A stretch of DNA of 64,000 bases from positions 248,001-312,000 of the forward strand of contig NZ_JRVC01000001.1 in NCBI RefSeq assembly GCF_000807925.1, written 5' to 3'. This DNA is from Novosphingobium subterraneum (lineage in GTDB: Bacteria; Pseudomonadota; Alphaproteobacteria; Sphingomonadales; Sphingomonadaceae). This document shows, piece by piece, positions 1 through 9,476 of the stretch. How positions within the stretch are numbered: position 1 is the first letter of the stretch; each line of letters opens with the position of its first letter. The translations under genes were made by a program, and so were the position numbers. The notes under the pieces were generated by a model. That model had not been told where the DNA came from, ran no database searches, and saw only the letters and a program-made list of their open reading frames with translations.

Positions 1-131
1 GCATGGATGCGGCATGGCTGGTCGAACACGCAGCGATGCCCGGACAGCGCGTCACCATGCTGGCCGAGGCTGAGGCGGTGACCCCCTATTTCTCGATCCT
101 GCTGATCCATGGTCAGGGGAGGCGACCATGA
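1..131 (+). CDS. cobI: Precorrin-2 C20-methyltransferase, C-terminal fragment
   Basis: The frame is open from the window edge to TGA at 129-131, so only about the last 42 residues are visible. The tail resembles the end of CobI: a Pro-Gly-Gln-Arg stretch followed by YFSILLIHGQGRRP. CobI moves a methyl group from S-adenosylmethionine to C20 of precorrin-2. The stop overlaps the cobJ start (ATGA), which fits the usual cobI-cobJ order. The identification rests on a short tail plus context. Confidence 0.7.
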   Translation, partial: MDAAWLVEHAAMPGQRVTMLAEAEAVTPYFSILLIHGQGRRP

Positions 132-904
132 CCGGGGAAAAGGACAAGGGTTGGCTAGCAATCGCCGGTCTGGGACCAGGAGACGAGGCACTCGTCACAC
201 CCGAAGTCACCGCCGCGCTGGCCGGGGCTACGGACGTGATCGGGTACATTCCCTATGTCGCCCGGATAGCTGCACGCGAAGGCCTGACGCTTCACCCCTC
301 GGACAACCGGGTGGAGCTCGACCGCGCCGCTCTGGCGCTCGATCTTGCGGCGCAGGGCCGCAGGGTCGTTGTCGTATCGTCAGGTGATCCGGGGGTGTTC
401 GCGATGGCCTCGGCGGTATTCGAAGCGCTTGAGGCAGGTCCTTCCCGCTGGCGGACGCTGGATATCAGGGTGCTGCCGGGCATCACCGCCATGCTGGCCG
501 CCAGTGCACGGGCCGGGGCACCGCTGGGTCACGATTTTTGCGCGATCAATCTTTCCGACAACCTGAAACCCTGGGCCATGATCGAAAAGCGGCTGCGGCT
601 GGCCGTGGAGGCGGACTTTGCCTTGGCGCTTTACAACCCCCGCTCGAAGGCACGTCCCGAAGGCTTCGCCCGTGCGCTGGCCTTATTGAAGGAGCTGTGC
701 GGCGATGATCGCCCGATGCTGTTTGCCCGCGCCGTCACAACGCCGCAGGAAGATCTGCGCATCGTGCCGCTGGGCAAGGCGCACGATGAAATGGCCGACA
801 TGCGCACCACGGTGATCGTGGGATCAAGCCGGACGCGGATCATCGAACGTGCGGCAGGCCCTATCCTCTATACGCCCCGGTCCGTTGCGGAAGTGGCCTC
901 ATGA
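128..904 (+). CDS. cobJ: Precorrin-3B C17-methyltransferase
   Basis: A 258-residue cytosolic tetrapyrrole methylase that methylates C17 and contracts the ring in the aerobic B12 pathway. The N-terminal SAM-site motif GLGPGD lies at residues 14-19 and the second signature SSGDPG at 84-89. GAGGCGA sits just before the ATG, which overlaps the cobI stop. The length is normal. Its last 37 bases overlap the 3' end of cobK, which is read on the other strand, so the two transcripts would be complementary there. Confidence 0.93.
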   Translation: MTGEKDKGWLAIAGLGPGDEALVTPEVTAALAGATDVIGYIPYVARIAAREGLTLHPSDNRVELDRAALALDLAAQGRRVVVVSSGDPGVFAMASAVFEALEAGPSRWRTLDIRVLPGITAMLAASARAGAPLGHDFCAINLSDNLKPWAMIEKRLRLAVEADFALALYNPRSKARPEGFARALALLKELCGDDRPMLFARAVTTPQEDLRIVPLGKAHDEMADMRTTVIVGSSRTRIIERAAGPILYTPRSVAEVAS

Positions 905-1629
905 CCAAGCCATTCCAGCACATCTTCTGCGCGACAGACCTCGATCCGGTCACCGATCACCGGGCGGTCGATCATCACGACCGGAAGCTTGAGCTGGCGC
1001 GCAGCGACAAGCTTTGCCTCGGCGCCCGTGCCACCGGCGTTCTTGCACACAACAAGGTCGATCATGTGAGACTGCATCAGCAGCCGATCACCTTCAGCCG
1101 TAAACGGCCCGCGATCGATGACAAGGTCGTGGGAGGGCAGGCCTGGGGGCGCAGCCGGAGGGTCAACAAAGCGCAGCAGGTAGTGATGCTGCGGCTGTGC
1201 GGCAAAGGCTTCCACATGCATTCGGCCCAGCGCGAGCAGGATGCGGCGCGGCGTGCCCGCAAGTTTGGCCACCGCAGCGGCAGTGTCTCTCACGCATGTC
1301 CAGCGATCGCCCGACCCGGCCTCCCATGCGGGTCTGGTCAAGGCGATATGGGCAATCCCGGCAATCCGCGCGGCCTTTATGGCATGTGCGCTCATAGTCG
1401 CGGCAAAGGGATGCGTCGCATCGACCAGATGCGTGATGCGATGGTCTTGGAGATAGGCCACAAGCCCCGCCACCCCACCAAAGCCGCCGACGCGGATCGG
1501 CACCGGCTGTGGCCGCGGGTTGTCGGTCCTGCCCGCGTAGCTGAGTGTCGTCGCAACCTGCGCTGCCGCAAGCAGGCGCGCCAGTGCGCTCGCTTCGGTT
1601 GTTCCGCCAAGCAGGAGAACATTCGGCAT
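868..1629 (-). CDS. cobK: Precorrin-6A reductase
   Basis: A 253-residue NADPH-dependent reductase that makes precorrin-6B. It begins [14 protein letters not shown], the family dinucleotide-binding start, and contains the conserved DATHPFA motif. The frame is open well upstream, but homology begins at the ATG ending at 1629. This is the only minus-strand gene in the cobalamin cluster, yet it sits exactly between cobJ and cobL: it overlaps cobJ by 37 bases tail to tail, and its start codon shares CATG (1627-1630) with the cobL start. Its promoter must therefore lie inside cobL. Confidence 0.92.
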   Translation of the reverse strand: MPNVLLLGGTTEASALARLLAAAQVATTLSYAGRTDNPRPQPVPIRVGGFGGVAGLVAYLQDHRITHLVDATHPFAATMSAHAIKAARIAGIAHIALTRPAWEAGSGDRWTCVRDTAAAVAKLAGTPRRILLALGRMHVEAFAAQPQHHYLLRFVDPPAAPPGLPSHDLVIDRGPFTAEGDRLLMQSHMIDLVVCKNAGGTGAEAKLVAARQLKLPVVMIDRPVIGDRIEVCRAEDVLEWLGHEATSATDRGV

Positions 1630-2836
1630 GGCTGACATGGACCCTCGCGCATGGTTGACGATCATCGGCATCGGTGAAGACGGCGTGGACGGCCTGTGCT
1701 CAGCGGGCCGGGCCGCGCTGGCCAGGGCCGAACTGGTCATGGGATCGGCGCGCCATCTAGCGCTGCTTCCCGCGCTTACCTGCGCGGTCTTCAAATGGCC
1801 AGTTCCCTTTGCCGACGGCATAGCCGAACTGCTGGCGCATCGCGGGCGGCGGGTGGTCATGCTGTCATCGGGCGATCCGTTCTGGTTCGGCGCAGGCGCA
1901 AGCCTTGCGCGCCATCTCGGTCCGGCGGAATGGGTTGCGCACCCCGCGCCATCGACCTTCAGCCTTGCTGCCGCCCGGCTGGGCTGGCCGATCGAGGAAA
2001 CGGCCTGCCTCGGCCTGCACGCAGCGCCGCTGGACCGCTTGTGCCCCCATATCGCACCCGCCCAGCGCGCCATTGTCCTGCTGCGCGATGGCGATGCCGT
2101 TGCCACGGCGGCGCAATATCTGACCAGCAAGGGCTTCGGCCCATCGACGCTTCATGTGATGGAAGCGCTGGGCGGCCCCCATGAACGCCTCCGCGTGACG
2201 ACCGCGCAAGCCCTGCCGTTCGCAGACATTGCCCATCCCGTTGCCGTGGGCATCGCGTTCGCCGGTTCAGGCAATGTCCTGCCCGTCACATCCGGCAGAC
2301 CGGATGCGTGGTTCGATCACGACGGACAGATCACCAAGGCCCCGGTGCGCGCCCTGACCCTCTCGGCCCTCGCCCCGCGTGCCGGTGAATGGCTCTGGGA
2401 TATCGGCACGGGTTCTGGGTCAATCGCGATCGAATGGCTGCTGGCTCATCCCGCCAACCGGGCGACCGCGTTCGAAGCCGATCCGCTACGGGCCGGCCGC
2501 GCCCGCGCAAACGCCAAGGCTCTGGGTGTAGACCGGTTGGATGTGATCAATGCCCGGATGCCCGAAGGCCTGCCGGAAGGCCCCCATCCGCATGCTGTGT
2601 TCATCGGTGGCGGCTTGTCCGACCCGCTGCTCGATGCCCTCTGGGCCCGGCTGCCTGATGGAACGCGGCTGGTGGCGAACGCCGTGAGCCTTGAATCTGA
2701 AGCCGCTCTTACCCGTTGGCATGGCGCAAAGGGCGGCAGTCTGCTGCGGATCGAACTGGCCGATGCCGTGCCCCTTGGCCAGCGGCATGGCTGGAAGGGG
2801 CGCTATCCCGTGGTACAGTGGAGCGTCACGCTATGA
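1628..2836 (+). CDS. cobL: Precorrin-6Y C5,15-methyltransferase (decarboxylating)
   Basis: A 402-residue CbiE-CbiT fusion. The N-terminal half (to about residue 200) is a tetrapyrrole methylase with SSGDPFWFG. The C-terminal half is a class I SAM methyltransferase with [15 protein letters not shown]. It methylates C5 and C15 and decarboxylates the C12 acetate. ATG 1628 is taken as the start; ATG 1637 is a close alternative that would avoid overlap with the cobK start codon. The stop overlaps the cobE start (ATGA). Confidence 0.93.
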   Translation: MADMDPRAWLTIIGIGEDGVDGLCSAGRAALARAELVMGSARHLALLPALTCAVFKWPVPFADGIAELLAHRGRRVVMLSSGDPFWFGAGASLARHLGPAEWVAHPAPSTFSLAAARLGWPIEETACLGLHAAPLDRLCPHIAPAQRAIVLLRDGDAVATAAQYLTSKGFGPSTLHVMEALGGPHERLRVTTAQALPFADIAHPVAVGIAFAGSGNVLPVTSGRPDAWFDHDGQITKAPVRALTLSALAPRAGEWLWDIGTGSGSIAIEWLLAHPANRATAFEADPLRAGRARANAKALGVDRLDVINARMPEGLPEGPHPHAVFIGGGLSDPLLDALWARLPDGTRLVANAVSLESEAALTRWHGAKGGSLLRIELADAVPLGQRHGWKGRYPVVQWSVTL

Positions 2837-3198
2837 TCGTGGCTGGCTTCGGCTTTCGGCGCGGCGCAGGCCTCGCTTCGCTGCGGGCGGCGCTGGAACT
2901 GGCGCAGGACGGGCTGCCCCCTATAACCCATTTGGCGACCGCCATCGACAAGACGTCTGCGTTGGTACCGCTTGCAGAGGCACTGGGACTGCCGATGACC
3001 GGCATCCCATCGGCGTCCCTGTCCACCACGCCTACGCCCACCAGCTCTGCCGCCAGCCTGAAGGCACGCGCGACCGGCAGTGTCGCAGAAGCCTGCGCGC
3101 TGGTCGCCGCTGGTCCGGGCGCCCGCCTTTTGCGCACGCGCCACATCTCGCCCGATCGCATGGCCAGCTGCGCCATTGCCGAAGGATCACAGCCATGA
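2833..3198 (+). CDS. cobE: CobE / CbiG C-terminal-domain protein
   Basis: A 121-residue small protein beginning [12 protein letters not shown] and containing AIDKTSA, both typical of the CobE/CbiG_C fold. CobE is needed for B12 synthesis in aerobic producers, but its exact chemistry is less clear than that of its neighbours. The start overlaps the cobL stop and the stop overlaps the cobM start, so translation is probably coupled. The length matches the stand-alone family. Confidence 0.85.
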   Translation: MIVAGFGFRRGAGLASLRAALELAQDGLPPITHLATAIDKTSALVPLAEALGLPMTGIPSASLSTTPTPTSSAASLKARATGSVAEACALVAAGPGARLLRTRHISPDRMASCAIAEGSQP

Positions 3199-3980
3199 CC
3201 GTCCACTTCATCGGCGCCGGCCCCGGCGCACCCGATCTTTTGACCCTGCGAGGGCGCGACCTGATCGCCGCCAGCCCGGTCTGCCTCTATGCCGGTTCGC
3301 TGGTTCCCGTGGCTGTACTCGATCACTGTCCGCCCGGTGCCCGCATCGTCAACACCGCGCCCATGACGCTGGACGAGATCATCGCCGAGATAGCGGAGGC
3401 TGACGCCGCAGGGTGCGATGTTGCCCGCCTCCATTCGGGCGACCTGTCCGTCTGGTCGGCAATGGGCGAACAATTGCGCCGCCTGCGCGCACTGGACATT
3501 CCGTTTACGGTCACGCCGGGTGTTCCCGCCTTCTCGGCGGCAGCGGCGGCTCTGGAAGCCGAACTGACCTTGCCCGAGCTCGGCCAGTCGCTGGTACTCA
3601 CGCGCACGCCAGGGCGGGCCAGCGCGATGCCGCAGAGCGAGAGCCTCGCCAATTTCGCTGTGACGGGCGCGACTCTGGCTATCCATCTATCGATCCACAA
3701 CCTCGCGCGGGTCGTGGCCGATCTTGCTCCCGCCTATGGCGCGGATTGCCCCGTTGCGGTCGTCTGGCGCGCCAGCTGGCCCGACCAGCGGATCGTCCGG
3801 GCCACCCTCGACACCGTCGAAACAGCCATCGCCGGCAGCATGGAACGAACCGCGCTGATCCTTGTCGGACGGGTGCTGGGGGCGGAGGACTTCGCACAAA
3901 GCAGCCTCTACGCCCACGGCTACGACCGGCGCTTCCGCCCACAGGATGCGAGCTCGCGCTTTGCAGGAGCCGGGGAATGA
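3195..3980 (+). CDS. cobM: Precorrin-4 C11-methyltransferase
   Basis: A 261-residue tetrapyrrole methylase converting precorrin-4 to precorrin-5. The start [17 protein letters not shown] carries the SAM-binding GAGPG motif, and [14 protein letters not shown] is the second signature, with the His-Ser-Gly-Asp form typical of CobM/CbiF. The ATG overlaps the cobE stop and the stop overlaps the cobB ATG. Confidence 0.94.
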   Translation: MTVHFIGAGPGAPDLLTLRGRDLIAASPVCLYAGSLVPVAVLDHCPPGARIVNTAPMTLDEIIAEIAEADAAGCDVARLHSGDLSVWSAMGEQLRRLRALDIPFTVTPGVPAFSAAAAALEAELTLPELGQSLVLTRTPGRASAMPQSESLANFAVTGATLAIHLSIHNLARVVADLAPAYGADCPVAVVWRASWPDQRIVRATLDTVETAIAGSMERTALILVGRVLGAEDFAQSSLYAHGYDRRFRPQDASSRFAGAGE

Positions 3981-5290
3981 GCGTTTCAGGCCTGATGATC
4001 GCCGCTCCGGCATCGGGAACGGGCAAGACTACGGTCATGCTGGGCCTGCTGCGAGCGCTGGTTGAAGACGGCGCGGTGGTCCAGCCCTTCAAGAGCGGTC
4101 CCGACTATATCGATCCCGCCTTTCACCGCGCCGCCTGCGGCCGTGCGTCGTTCAACCTCGATACTTGGGCCATGAATGGCGAGCTGATCGCTGCAATCGC
4201 GGGAGAGGCTGTTGGCGCGGACATGGTGCTTGCCGAGGCTTCGATGGGCCTTTTCGATGGTGTCGCGAGCCGGGGTGCCGTTGGCAATGGCGCCAGTGCG
4301 GACATTGCACGGACAATGGGCTGGCCGGTTGTGCTGGTGCTGGACGTGTCCGGACAAGCCCAATCCGCCGCTGCAACGGCGCTCGGTTTCAAGCATCTGG
4401 ATGACACGCTGCCGTTTGCAGGCGTGATCCTGAACCGGGTGGCCAGTCCCCGCCATGAACGGCTGGTGCGCCGGGGGATGGAAGCGATAGGCATGCCTGT
4501 GCTGGGTGCCCTGCCCCGGCGCGGCGATCTCACCCTGCCAGAACGCCATCTCGGTCTGGTCCAGGCTGTCGAGCATCCCGATCTCGAGCGGGCGATATCG
4601 GACTATGCCGCATTTCTGCGTGCAAATGTCGATCTGAATGCCATCCGCCATGCCGCCAGCAGCAACAGCGCCCCGCCTCCGGCCCCCGGCCAACTGCCGC
4701 TTCCCCCTGCCCAGCGGATTGCCATCGCCCGCGATCCCGCCTTTTCCTTCGTCTATCCCCATGTGCTCGAAGGTTGGCGGCGGGCTGGCGCGGAGATCAT
4801 GCCCTTCTCGCCATTGGCAAACGAGGCCCCTGCCCGCGATGCCGATCTTGTCTGGCTGCCGGGCGGCTATCCGGAATTGCACGCAGGGACCATCGCTGCA
4901 GCGACGAACTTCCTGACCGGCCTGCGCCATCACGCCAAGACCCGCCCGGTCCACGGCGAATGCGGCGGCTACATGGTTCTGGGCGAGGCCTTGGTGGACA
5001 AGTCGGGAGAACGGCATCGTATGGCCGGCCTGCTGGGGCTTGTTACCAGCTATGCACAGCGCAAGATGCATCTCGGCTATCGCCAGGCCGAACTGCTGGC
5101 ACCGATAGCCGGACTGGCCAAAGGCAAAAGACTGCGCGGCCACGAGTTCCACTACTCGACGATCCTCGAGCAGACAGACGCAGCGCTGGCATGTGTAACC
5201 GATGCAGATGGCGTCGCGGTTGCCGAAACAGGCTCGTATCGCGGCCGCGTGACCGGAACCTTCTTCCACATGATCGCGAACGCATCGTGA
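3977..5290 (+). CDS. cobB: Hydrogenobyrinic acid a,c-diamide synthase
   Basis: A 437-residue glutamine-dependent amidase acting on the a and c side chains. The N-terminus carries an ATP-binding [10 protein letters not shown] loop and the conserved [10 protein letters not shown]. The C-terminal glutaminase domain has [10 protein letters not shown] with the nucleophile at Cys329. A Pro/Ala-rich linker separates the halves. The start ATG overlaps the cobM stop by four bases. Its presence, rather than early cobalt insertion, fits the aerobic route. Confidence 0.94.
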   Translation: MSVSGLMIAAPASGTGKTTVMLGLLRALVEDGAVVQPFKSGPDYIDPAFHRAACGRASFNLDTWAMNGELIAAIAGEAVGADMVLAEASMGLFDGVASRGAVGNGASADIARTMGWPVVLVLDVSGQAQSAAATALGFKHLDDTLPFAGVILNRVASPRHERLVRRGMEAIGMPVLGALPRRGDLTLPERHLGLVQAVEHPDLERAISDYAAFLRANVDLNAIRHAASSNSAPPPAPGQLPLPPAQRIAIARDPAFSFVYPHVLEGWRRAGAEIMPFSPLANEAPARDADLVWLPGGYPELHAGTIAAATNFLTGLRHHAKTRPVHGECGGYMVLGEALVDKSGERHRMAGLLGLVTSYAQRKMHLGYRQAELLAPIAGLAKGKRLRGHEFHYSTILEQTDAALACVTDADGVAVAETGSYRGRVTGTFFHMIANAS

Positions 5291-6009
5291 AAGGGTTCGT
5301 ATCATTTGTGGGTGCGGGCCCTGGCGATCCCGAGCTGCTGACCCTTAAAGCCGTTTCTCGTCTTGAGACAGCGCAGGTGGTCCTGTTTGATGATCTGGCT
5401 GCGGGACCGATCCTGGCCCGCGCGCGCGATGACGCTGAACTGGTAGCGGTAGGCAAGCGCGCCGGTCGGCCATCTCCAAGTCAGGCCGAAGTCAGCCGTC
5501 TTCTGGTGGACCATGCCCTGGCCGGGAAGCATGTCATCCGGCTCAAATCGGGAGATGCTGGCTTGTTCGGCCGACTCGAAGAAGAAATTGAGGCGCTTCG
5601 CCATGCGGGAATCTCGTTCGAGATCATTCCTGGCGTCAGCTCGGCGACCGCCGCAGCGGCAGCTGCCGCGATACCACTGACACGACGCGAGCACGCTAGA
5701 CGCGTCCAGTTCGTAACCGGACATGGCAAGACTGGCACTTTACCCGAAGACCTCAATCTATCAGCGCTTGCCGACCCTTGTGCCACAACGGTCGTCTTCA
5801 TGCCAAAGCGCACATTTCCGGCGCTTGCTGCGCAGCTTGTCGCGGCAGGACTTGCGGACGATACTGCAGCCTTGTTGGCAGAAAACATTAGCCGACCGGA
5901 CCAAAGACTTACCAGAAGCACTATTGCCGGACTTGCTCGGTCACTTGCCGACGGCGGATCGGATGCAACCGCACTGGTGATCTACGGCCCCATGATGGAG
6001 GAGGCATGA
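5287..6009 (+). CDS. cobA: Uroporphyrinogen-III C-methyltransferase
   Basis: A 240-residue SUMT enzyme making precorrin-2, the entry step from haem-type precursors. It has GAGPGDPELLTLKA at the N-terminus and SGDAGLFGR. No siroheme-synthase extension is fused to it, so it looks dedicated to B12. The start is GTG at 5287 inside the overlap GTGA with the cobB stop; no better ATG begins before the first motif. Confidence 0.93.
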   Translation: MKGFVSFVGAGPGDPELLTLKAVSRLETAQVVLFDDLAAGPILARARDDAELVAVGKRAGRPSPSQAEVSRLLVDHALAGKHVIRLKSGDAGLFGRLEEEIEALRHAGISFEIIPGVSSATAAAAAAAIPLTRREHARRVQFVTGHGKTGTLPEDLNLSALADPCATTVVFMPKRTFPALAAQLVAAGLADDTAALLAENISRPDQRLTRSTIAGLARSLADGGSDATALVIYGPMMEEA

Positions 6010-6770
6010 TCCACCTCCATCTGATCGGCATAGGCACCGGGAATCCCGACCACCTGACGCGTGCTGCAATACGCACAATCAACGCGGTCGATCTCATTCT
6101 GCTGCCCCGCAAAGGCGATGCCAAATCAGATCTCCTGGACCTGCGCCACTCCATCTGTGGCGCCGCATTGGCCTCACCGGTCCGCATGGCCGAGTTCGAC
6201 ATGCCCGTTCGCCGACAGGATGGCGACTACACGCAGGCCGTCGACGATTGGCACGATGCGATTGCAGCGATTTGGGCAGAGCAGATAGCAGTTCACCTTC
6301 CTGATGGTGGGCGGGTCGCGCTGCTCGTGTGGGGCGATCCGTCGCTTTACGACAGCACACTGCGTATTGCCGATCGGCTCCGGACGGCTGGGGTCGACCT
6401 AACTGTTCGCGTCGAACCCGGTATCACCAGCATTCAGGCTCTTACGGCTGCTCACGCCATCCCGCTGAACGCCTTGGCCGAACCTGTCACGATCACCACC
6501 GGCCGCAGGTTGCGCCGGGAAGGCTGGCCGCTGGGAGTGCACACGATCGTCGTCATGCTCGATTCCGGCTGCGCCTTCGAAGTCCTCGATCCTGCTGGCA
6601 TCACGATCTGGTGGGGTGCCTATCTGGGCATGTCGCAAGAAGCACTGGTGCATGGGCCACTTGCCGATTCTGCGCCGCAGATTGCCGCGCGCCGCGCGGA
6701 ACTGCGCGCTCGCCACGGCTGGATCATGGATGTCTACCTGATGCGAAAGGAACGAGCCGATGCCTGCTGA
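6006..6770 (+). CDS. cobF: Precorrin-6A synthase (deacetylating)
   Basis: A 254-residue tetrapyrrole methylase with the start MIHLHLIGIGTGNPDHLT. It methylates C1 and releases acetate from precorrin-5. CobF is diagnostic of the oxygen-dependent pathway, since the anaerobic route uses CbiD instead. GGAGG lies just upstream and the ATG overlaps the cobA stop. Confidence 0.93.
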   Translation: MIHLHLIGIGTGNPDHLTRAAIRTINAVDLILLPRKGDAKSDLLDLRHSICGAALASPVRMAEFDMPVRRQDGDYTQAVDDWHDAIAAIWAEQIAVHLPDGGRVALLVWGDPSLYDSTLRIADRLRTAGVDLTVRVEPGITSIQALTAAHAIPLNALAEPVTITTGRRLRREGWPLGVHTIVVMLDSGCAFEVLDPAGITIWWGAYLGMSQEALVHGPLADSAPQIAARRAELRARHGWIMDVYLMRKERADAC

Positions 6771-7386
6771 CCGCGAAGAAGAAGCTGCAAGCGCAGATGC
6801 GCGCCATGCCGAGAAAATGCGCAAGATCCAGGCTGCGCGTAGCACCATGATGGCCACCAAGACCCGCGAGCAGGGGCTGCTGATCGTTCACACTGGCACG
6901 GGCAAGGGCAAGACAAGCGCTGCACTCGGTATGGTCGTGCGCGCAATAGGACATGGCATGAAGGTCGGGGTCGTCCAGTTCGTCAAGGGCGCGATGGCGA
7001 CAGGCGAAAAGACGGTGTTCGACGCTTTCCCGGAAAATGTCGAGTTCAAGCCGATGGGTGAAGGTTTCACCTGGGATACGCAAGACCGGACACGCGATAT
7101 CGCTTCGGCACGTACTGCCTGGGATGAAGTCTGCCGCATGATCGCCGATCCGGCTTACCAGATGGTGGTAGCCGACGAACTCAACATCGTCCTTCGGTAT
7201 GACTACCTGCCCTTGGATGAGGTTCTTAAGGCGTTTGCCGCGAAACCCGAGATGAAACATGTCATCGTCACCGGACGCAATGCGCCCGATGCACTGATCG
7301 AGGCGGCCGATCTCGTCACCGAGATGACCATGATCAAGCACCCTTTCCGCTCGGGCGTGAAGGCGCAGGCAGGGATCGAGTTCTGA
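6760..7386 (+). CDS. cobO: Cob(I)yrinic acid a,c-diamide adenosyltransferase
   Basis: A 208-residue CobO/BtuR-type ATP:corrinoid adenosyltransferase that adds the upper adenosyl ligand. The P-loop is HTGTGKGKTSAALG. The N-terminus is rich in Glu, Ala and Arg, as usual for the family. It overlaps the cobF 3' end by 11 bases, and its stop lies within the CTGA that probably starts bluB. Confidence 0.93.
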   Translation: MPADREEEAASADARHAEKMRKIQAARSTMMATKTREQGLLIVHTGTGKGKTSAALGMVVRAIGHGMKVGVVQFVKGAMATGEKTVFDAFPENVEFKPMGEGFTWDTQDRTRDIASARTAWDEVCRMIADPAYQMVVADELNIVLRYDYLPLDEVLKAFAAKPEMKHVIVTGRNAPDALIEAADLVTEMTMIKHPFRSGVKAQAGIEF

Positions 7387-8030
7387 GCGATCTGCCGCCC
7401 CAGTTCGATGCCGAGTTCGCGGCTCGATTTGCGCAGCTGCTGCGCTGGCGACGCGATGTGCGGCACTTCGAAGCCCGTGCTGTCGCGGAAGAGGAGATGT
7501 GTGCGCTGCTGGAGTGTGCCTCCCTCGCGCCTTCGGTCGGGAATGCGCAGCCCTGGCGGTTCGTGCGCGTGCGTTCATCCACCCTTCGTCAGGCGCTGGC
7601 CGACCATGTCGATGCACAGAACGCACAAGCAGCGCAGCAATATGCCTGCCAAGCCCGGCAGGAACTGTATCGTTCGCTCAAGCTGCATGGCCTTCGCGAA
7701 GCCCCGGAACTGATCGTGGTGTTCTGTGATGAGCAGCCCAAAGCAGGCCATGGACTTGGCATTGTCAGTATGCCGGAGATGTTGCGCTATTCATGCGTGC
7801 TGGCGATCCACACACTCTGGCTGGCGGCAAGGCTCCGCGGCATTGGCGTCGGATGGGTATCGATCCTCGAGCCCGGTGTCATCCGCGCCTTGCTGGACGT
7901 ACCCGCCGACTGGTCGCTGATTGCACTGCTGTGCTTCGGATACCCCCAGGACCCGTCCCAGACACCCGAATTGGAGCGGCGGGGCTGGCAAGCCCGGGAA
8001 CCTGTGACCAACCGAGTGTTCGACCGATGA
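7383..8030 (+). CDS. bluB: 5,6-dimethylbenzimidazole synthase (flavin destructase)
   Basis: A nitroreductase-fold enzyme that uses O2 and FMNH2 to make the lower ligand DMB. Motifs include RRDVRHF, APSVGNAQPWRF and EAPELIVVF. The frame has no ATG or GTG before GTG 7458, yet the family N-terminus (PPQFDAEFAARFAQLLRW) is encoded upstream of it. The likely start is therefore CTG at 7383, overlapping the cobO TGA, with AGGGA 7 bases upstream; this gives 215 residues. Starting at GTG 7458 would remove about 25 conserved residues. Confidence 0.88.
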   Translation: MSDLPPQFDAEFAARFAQLLRWRRDVRHFEARAVAEEEMCALLECASLAPSVGNAQPWRFVRVRSSTLRQALADHVDAQNAQAAQQYACQARQELYRSLKLHGLREAPELIVVFCDEQPKAGHGLGIVSMPEMLRYSCVLAIHTLWLAARLRGIGVGWVSILEPGVIRALLDVPADWSLIALLCFGYPQDPSQTPELERRGWQAREPVTNRVFDR

Positions 8031-8055
8031 CCCCCAATCTATGGAGCAAGAAATT

Positions 8056-8463
8056 ATGTTGATCCCCGTCGAGGACGGCCCTGCCGTAGTAGCATGCAAC
8101 ACCTGCCGACACAGCAGCACCGCAAAGGAGGATGACGCCGGTGTGCGTGGTGGCGCGCGTATGGTCGAGGCCCTGCGCGCCGTGCAGGCACGCGATGAAC
8201 GCTATTCCGGTATCGCGGTGCAGGAAATGCCCTGCTTGTTCGCCTGCAGCGAATTCTGCACGGTCCATCTTCGTGCGCCAGGCAAAGTCGGGTATGTTCT
8301 GGGCCGCTTCACTCCCGATGAAGATGCCGCCGCTGCCATCCTCGATTATGCCGTCCATTATGCGCAAAGCGAACATGGCCGGGTTCCGTTCAAGGACTGG
8401 CCGCAGGGCGTCAAAGGCCACTTCATCACCCGCACACCGCCGCCGGGCTTTGTCGCGCAATGA
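8056..8463 (+). CDS. DUF1636-type putative metal-binding protein
   Basis: A 135-residue protein with CNTC near the N-terminus and a later CLFAC-SEFC cysteine cluster, as in the DUF1636 family of predicted metal-binding proteins often found in alphaproteobacterial B12 clusters. Its role is unproven; cobalt handling is a reasonable guess from context only. ATG 8056 has GGAG 9 bases upstream, so it is preferred to the in-frame ATG 8041, which has no such site. The stop overlaps the cobT start. Confidence 0.78.
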   Translation: MLIPVEDGPAVVACNTCRHSSTAKEDDAGVRGGARMVEALRAVQARDERYSGIAVQEMPCLFACSEFCTVHLRAPGKVGYVLGRFTPDEDAAAAILDYAVHYAQSEHGRVPFKDWPQGVKGHFITRTPPPGFVAQ

Positions 8464-9476
8464 GCACGTTTTCTTCCGTCGATGCCTTTGATGCTGCCAT
8501 TGCCGATATGCCTGCGCCAGATGAAACAGCAATGGCCAGCGCGCGCAACCGGCAGTCGCAACTGACCAAGCCGCCAGGATCCCTGGGACGGCTGGAAGAG
8601 ATCGCGATCTTCATGGCCGGTTGGCAAGGCCACGAAAGACCCCGGCTGGAACGGGGGCGTGCAGTCGTGTTTGCGGGCAATCATGGCGTCACGGCACGGG
8701 GCGTGAGCGCCTTTCCTCCCGAAGTCACCCACCAGATGGTGGCCAATTTTGAAGCAGGTGGCGCTGCCATCAACGCGCTGTGTGCCGCTGCCGGGCTCGA
8801 TCTTCAGGTGCTGGCGCTGGAGCTTGACCGGCCAACCGCCGATTTCACCTCAGCCCCGGCCATGACCGAAAGCGAATGCCTTGCCGCGCTGTCTTCCGGG
8901 GCCGCCATGGTCGAAGCCGGCCTTGATCTCCTTGTCCCTGGCGAGATGGGCATCGGCAACACCACGGCCGCTGCAGCCCTCTGTGCAAAGGCGCTGGGAG
9001 GCGGTGCAGGCGAATGGGTCGGCCCGGGAACGGGGCTCGATCCGGCGGGCGTGGCGCGCAAGATCGGTGTAATCGAAGCGGCACTCGTCTTCCATCAGGT
9101 TGCACCGTCAACGCCTTTCGAAACCCTGCGGCGTCTGGGCGGGAGGGAAATAGCCGCAATGGCAGGTGCAATTGTCCGTGCAAGGCAACTTCGGGTGCCG
9201 GTGCTCCTGGATGGCTTCATCTGCTGCGCTGCCATCGCGCCGATCTTTGCCGCCGAACCTGCAATTGTCGACCATTGCCTGGCAGGGCATTGTTCGGCCG
9301 AACCTGGTCACAAACGGTTGCTCGAGCGGTTCGGTCTCGCACCGCTCCTCACTCTGGGCATGCGCCTGGGCGAAGGGAGCGGCGCTGCGGTCGCGGCCCA
9401 GATCGTGCGTTCAGCTCTCGCCGCACACAACCAGATGGCCACTTTTGCCGAAGCTGGCGTGGCTGCTGGCGTATGA
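8460..9476 (+). CDS. cobT: Nicotinate-nucleotide-dimethylbenzimidazole phosphoribosyltransferase
   Basis: A 338-residue enzyme making alpha-ribazole phosphate from the DMB supplied by BluB (called CobU in Pseudomonas naming). The glycine-rich MGIGNTTAAAA and the C-terminal GMRLGEGSGAA are visible; Glu305 in the latter matches the family catalytic glutamate. The N-terminal TKPPGSLGRLE is also typical. It overlaps both neighbours by four bases. Confidence 0.94.
   Translation: MSTFSSVDAFDAAIADMPAPDETAMASARNRQSQLTKPPGSLGRLEEIAIFMAGWQGHERPRLERGRAVVFAGNHGVTARGVSAFPPEVTHQMVANFEAGGAAINALCAAAGLDLQVLALELDRPTADFTSAPAMTESECLAALSSGAAMVEAGLDLLVPGEMGIGNTTAAAALCAKALGGGAGEWVGPGTGLDPAGVARKIGVIEAALVFHQVAPSTPFETLRRLGGREIAAMAGAIVRARQLRVPVLLDGFICCAAIAPIFAAEPAIVDHCLAGHCSAEPGHKRLLERFGLAPLLTLGMRLGEGSGAAVAAQIVRSALAAHNQMATFAEAGVAAGV

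Noticed and set aside
901..1635. Plus-strand frame of 244 codons between cobJ and cobL
   Set aside because: It is the complement of cobK; its translation matches no family, while cobK has clear motifs.
868..2130. Long minus-strand open frame of 420 codons including cobK
   Set aside because: Only the part from the ATG ending at 1629 is CobK; the upstream part is an antisense shadow of cobL with low-complexity Arg/Ser/Ala composition.
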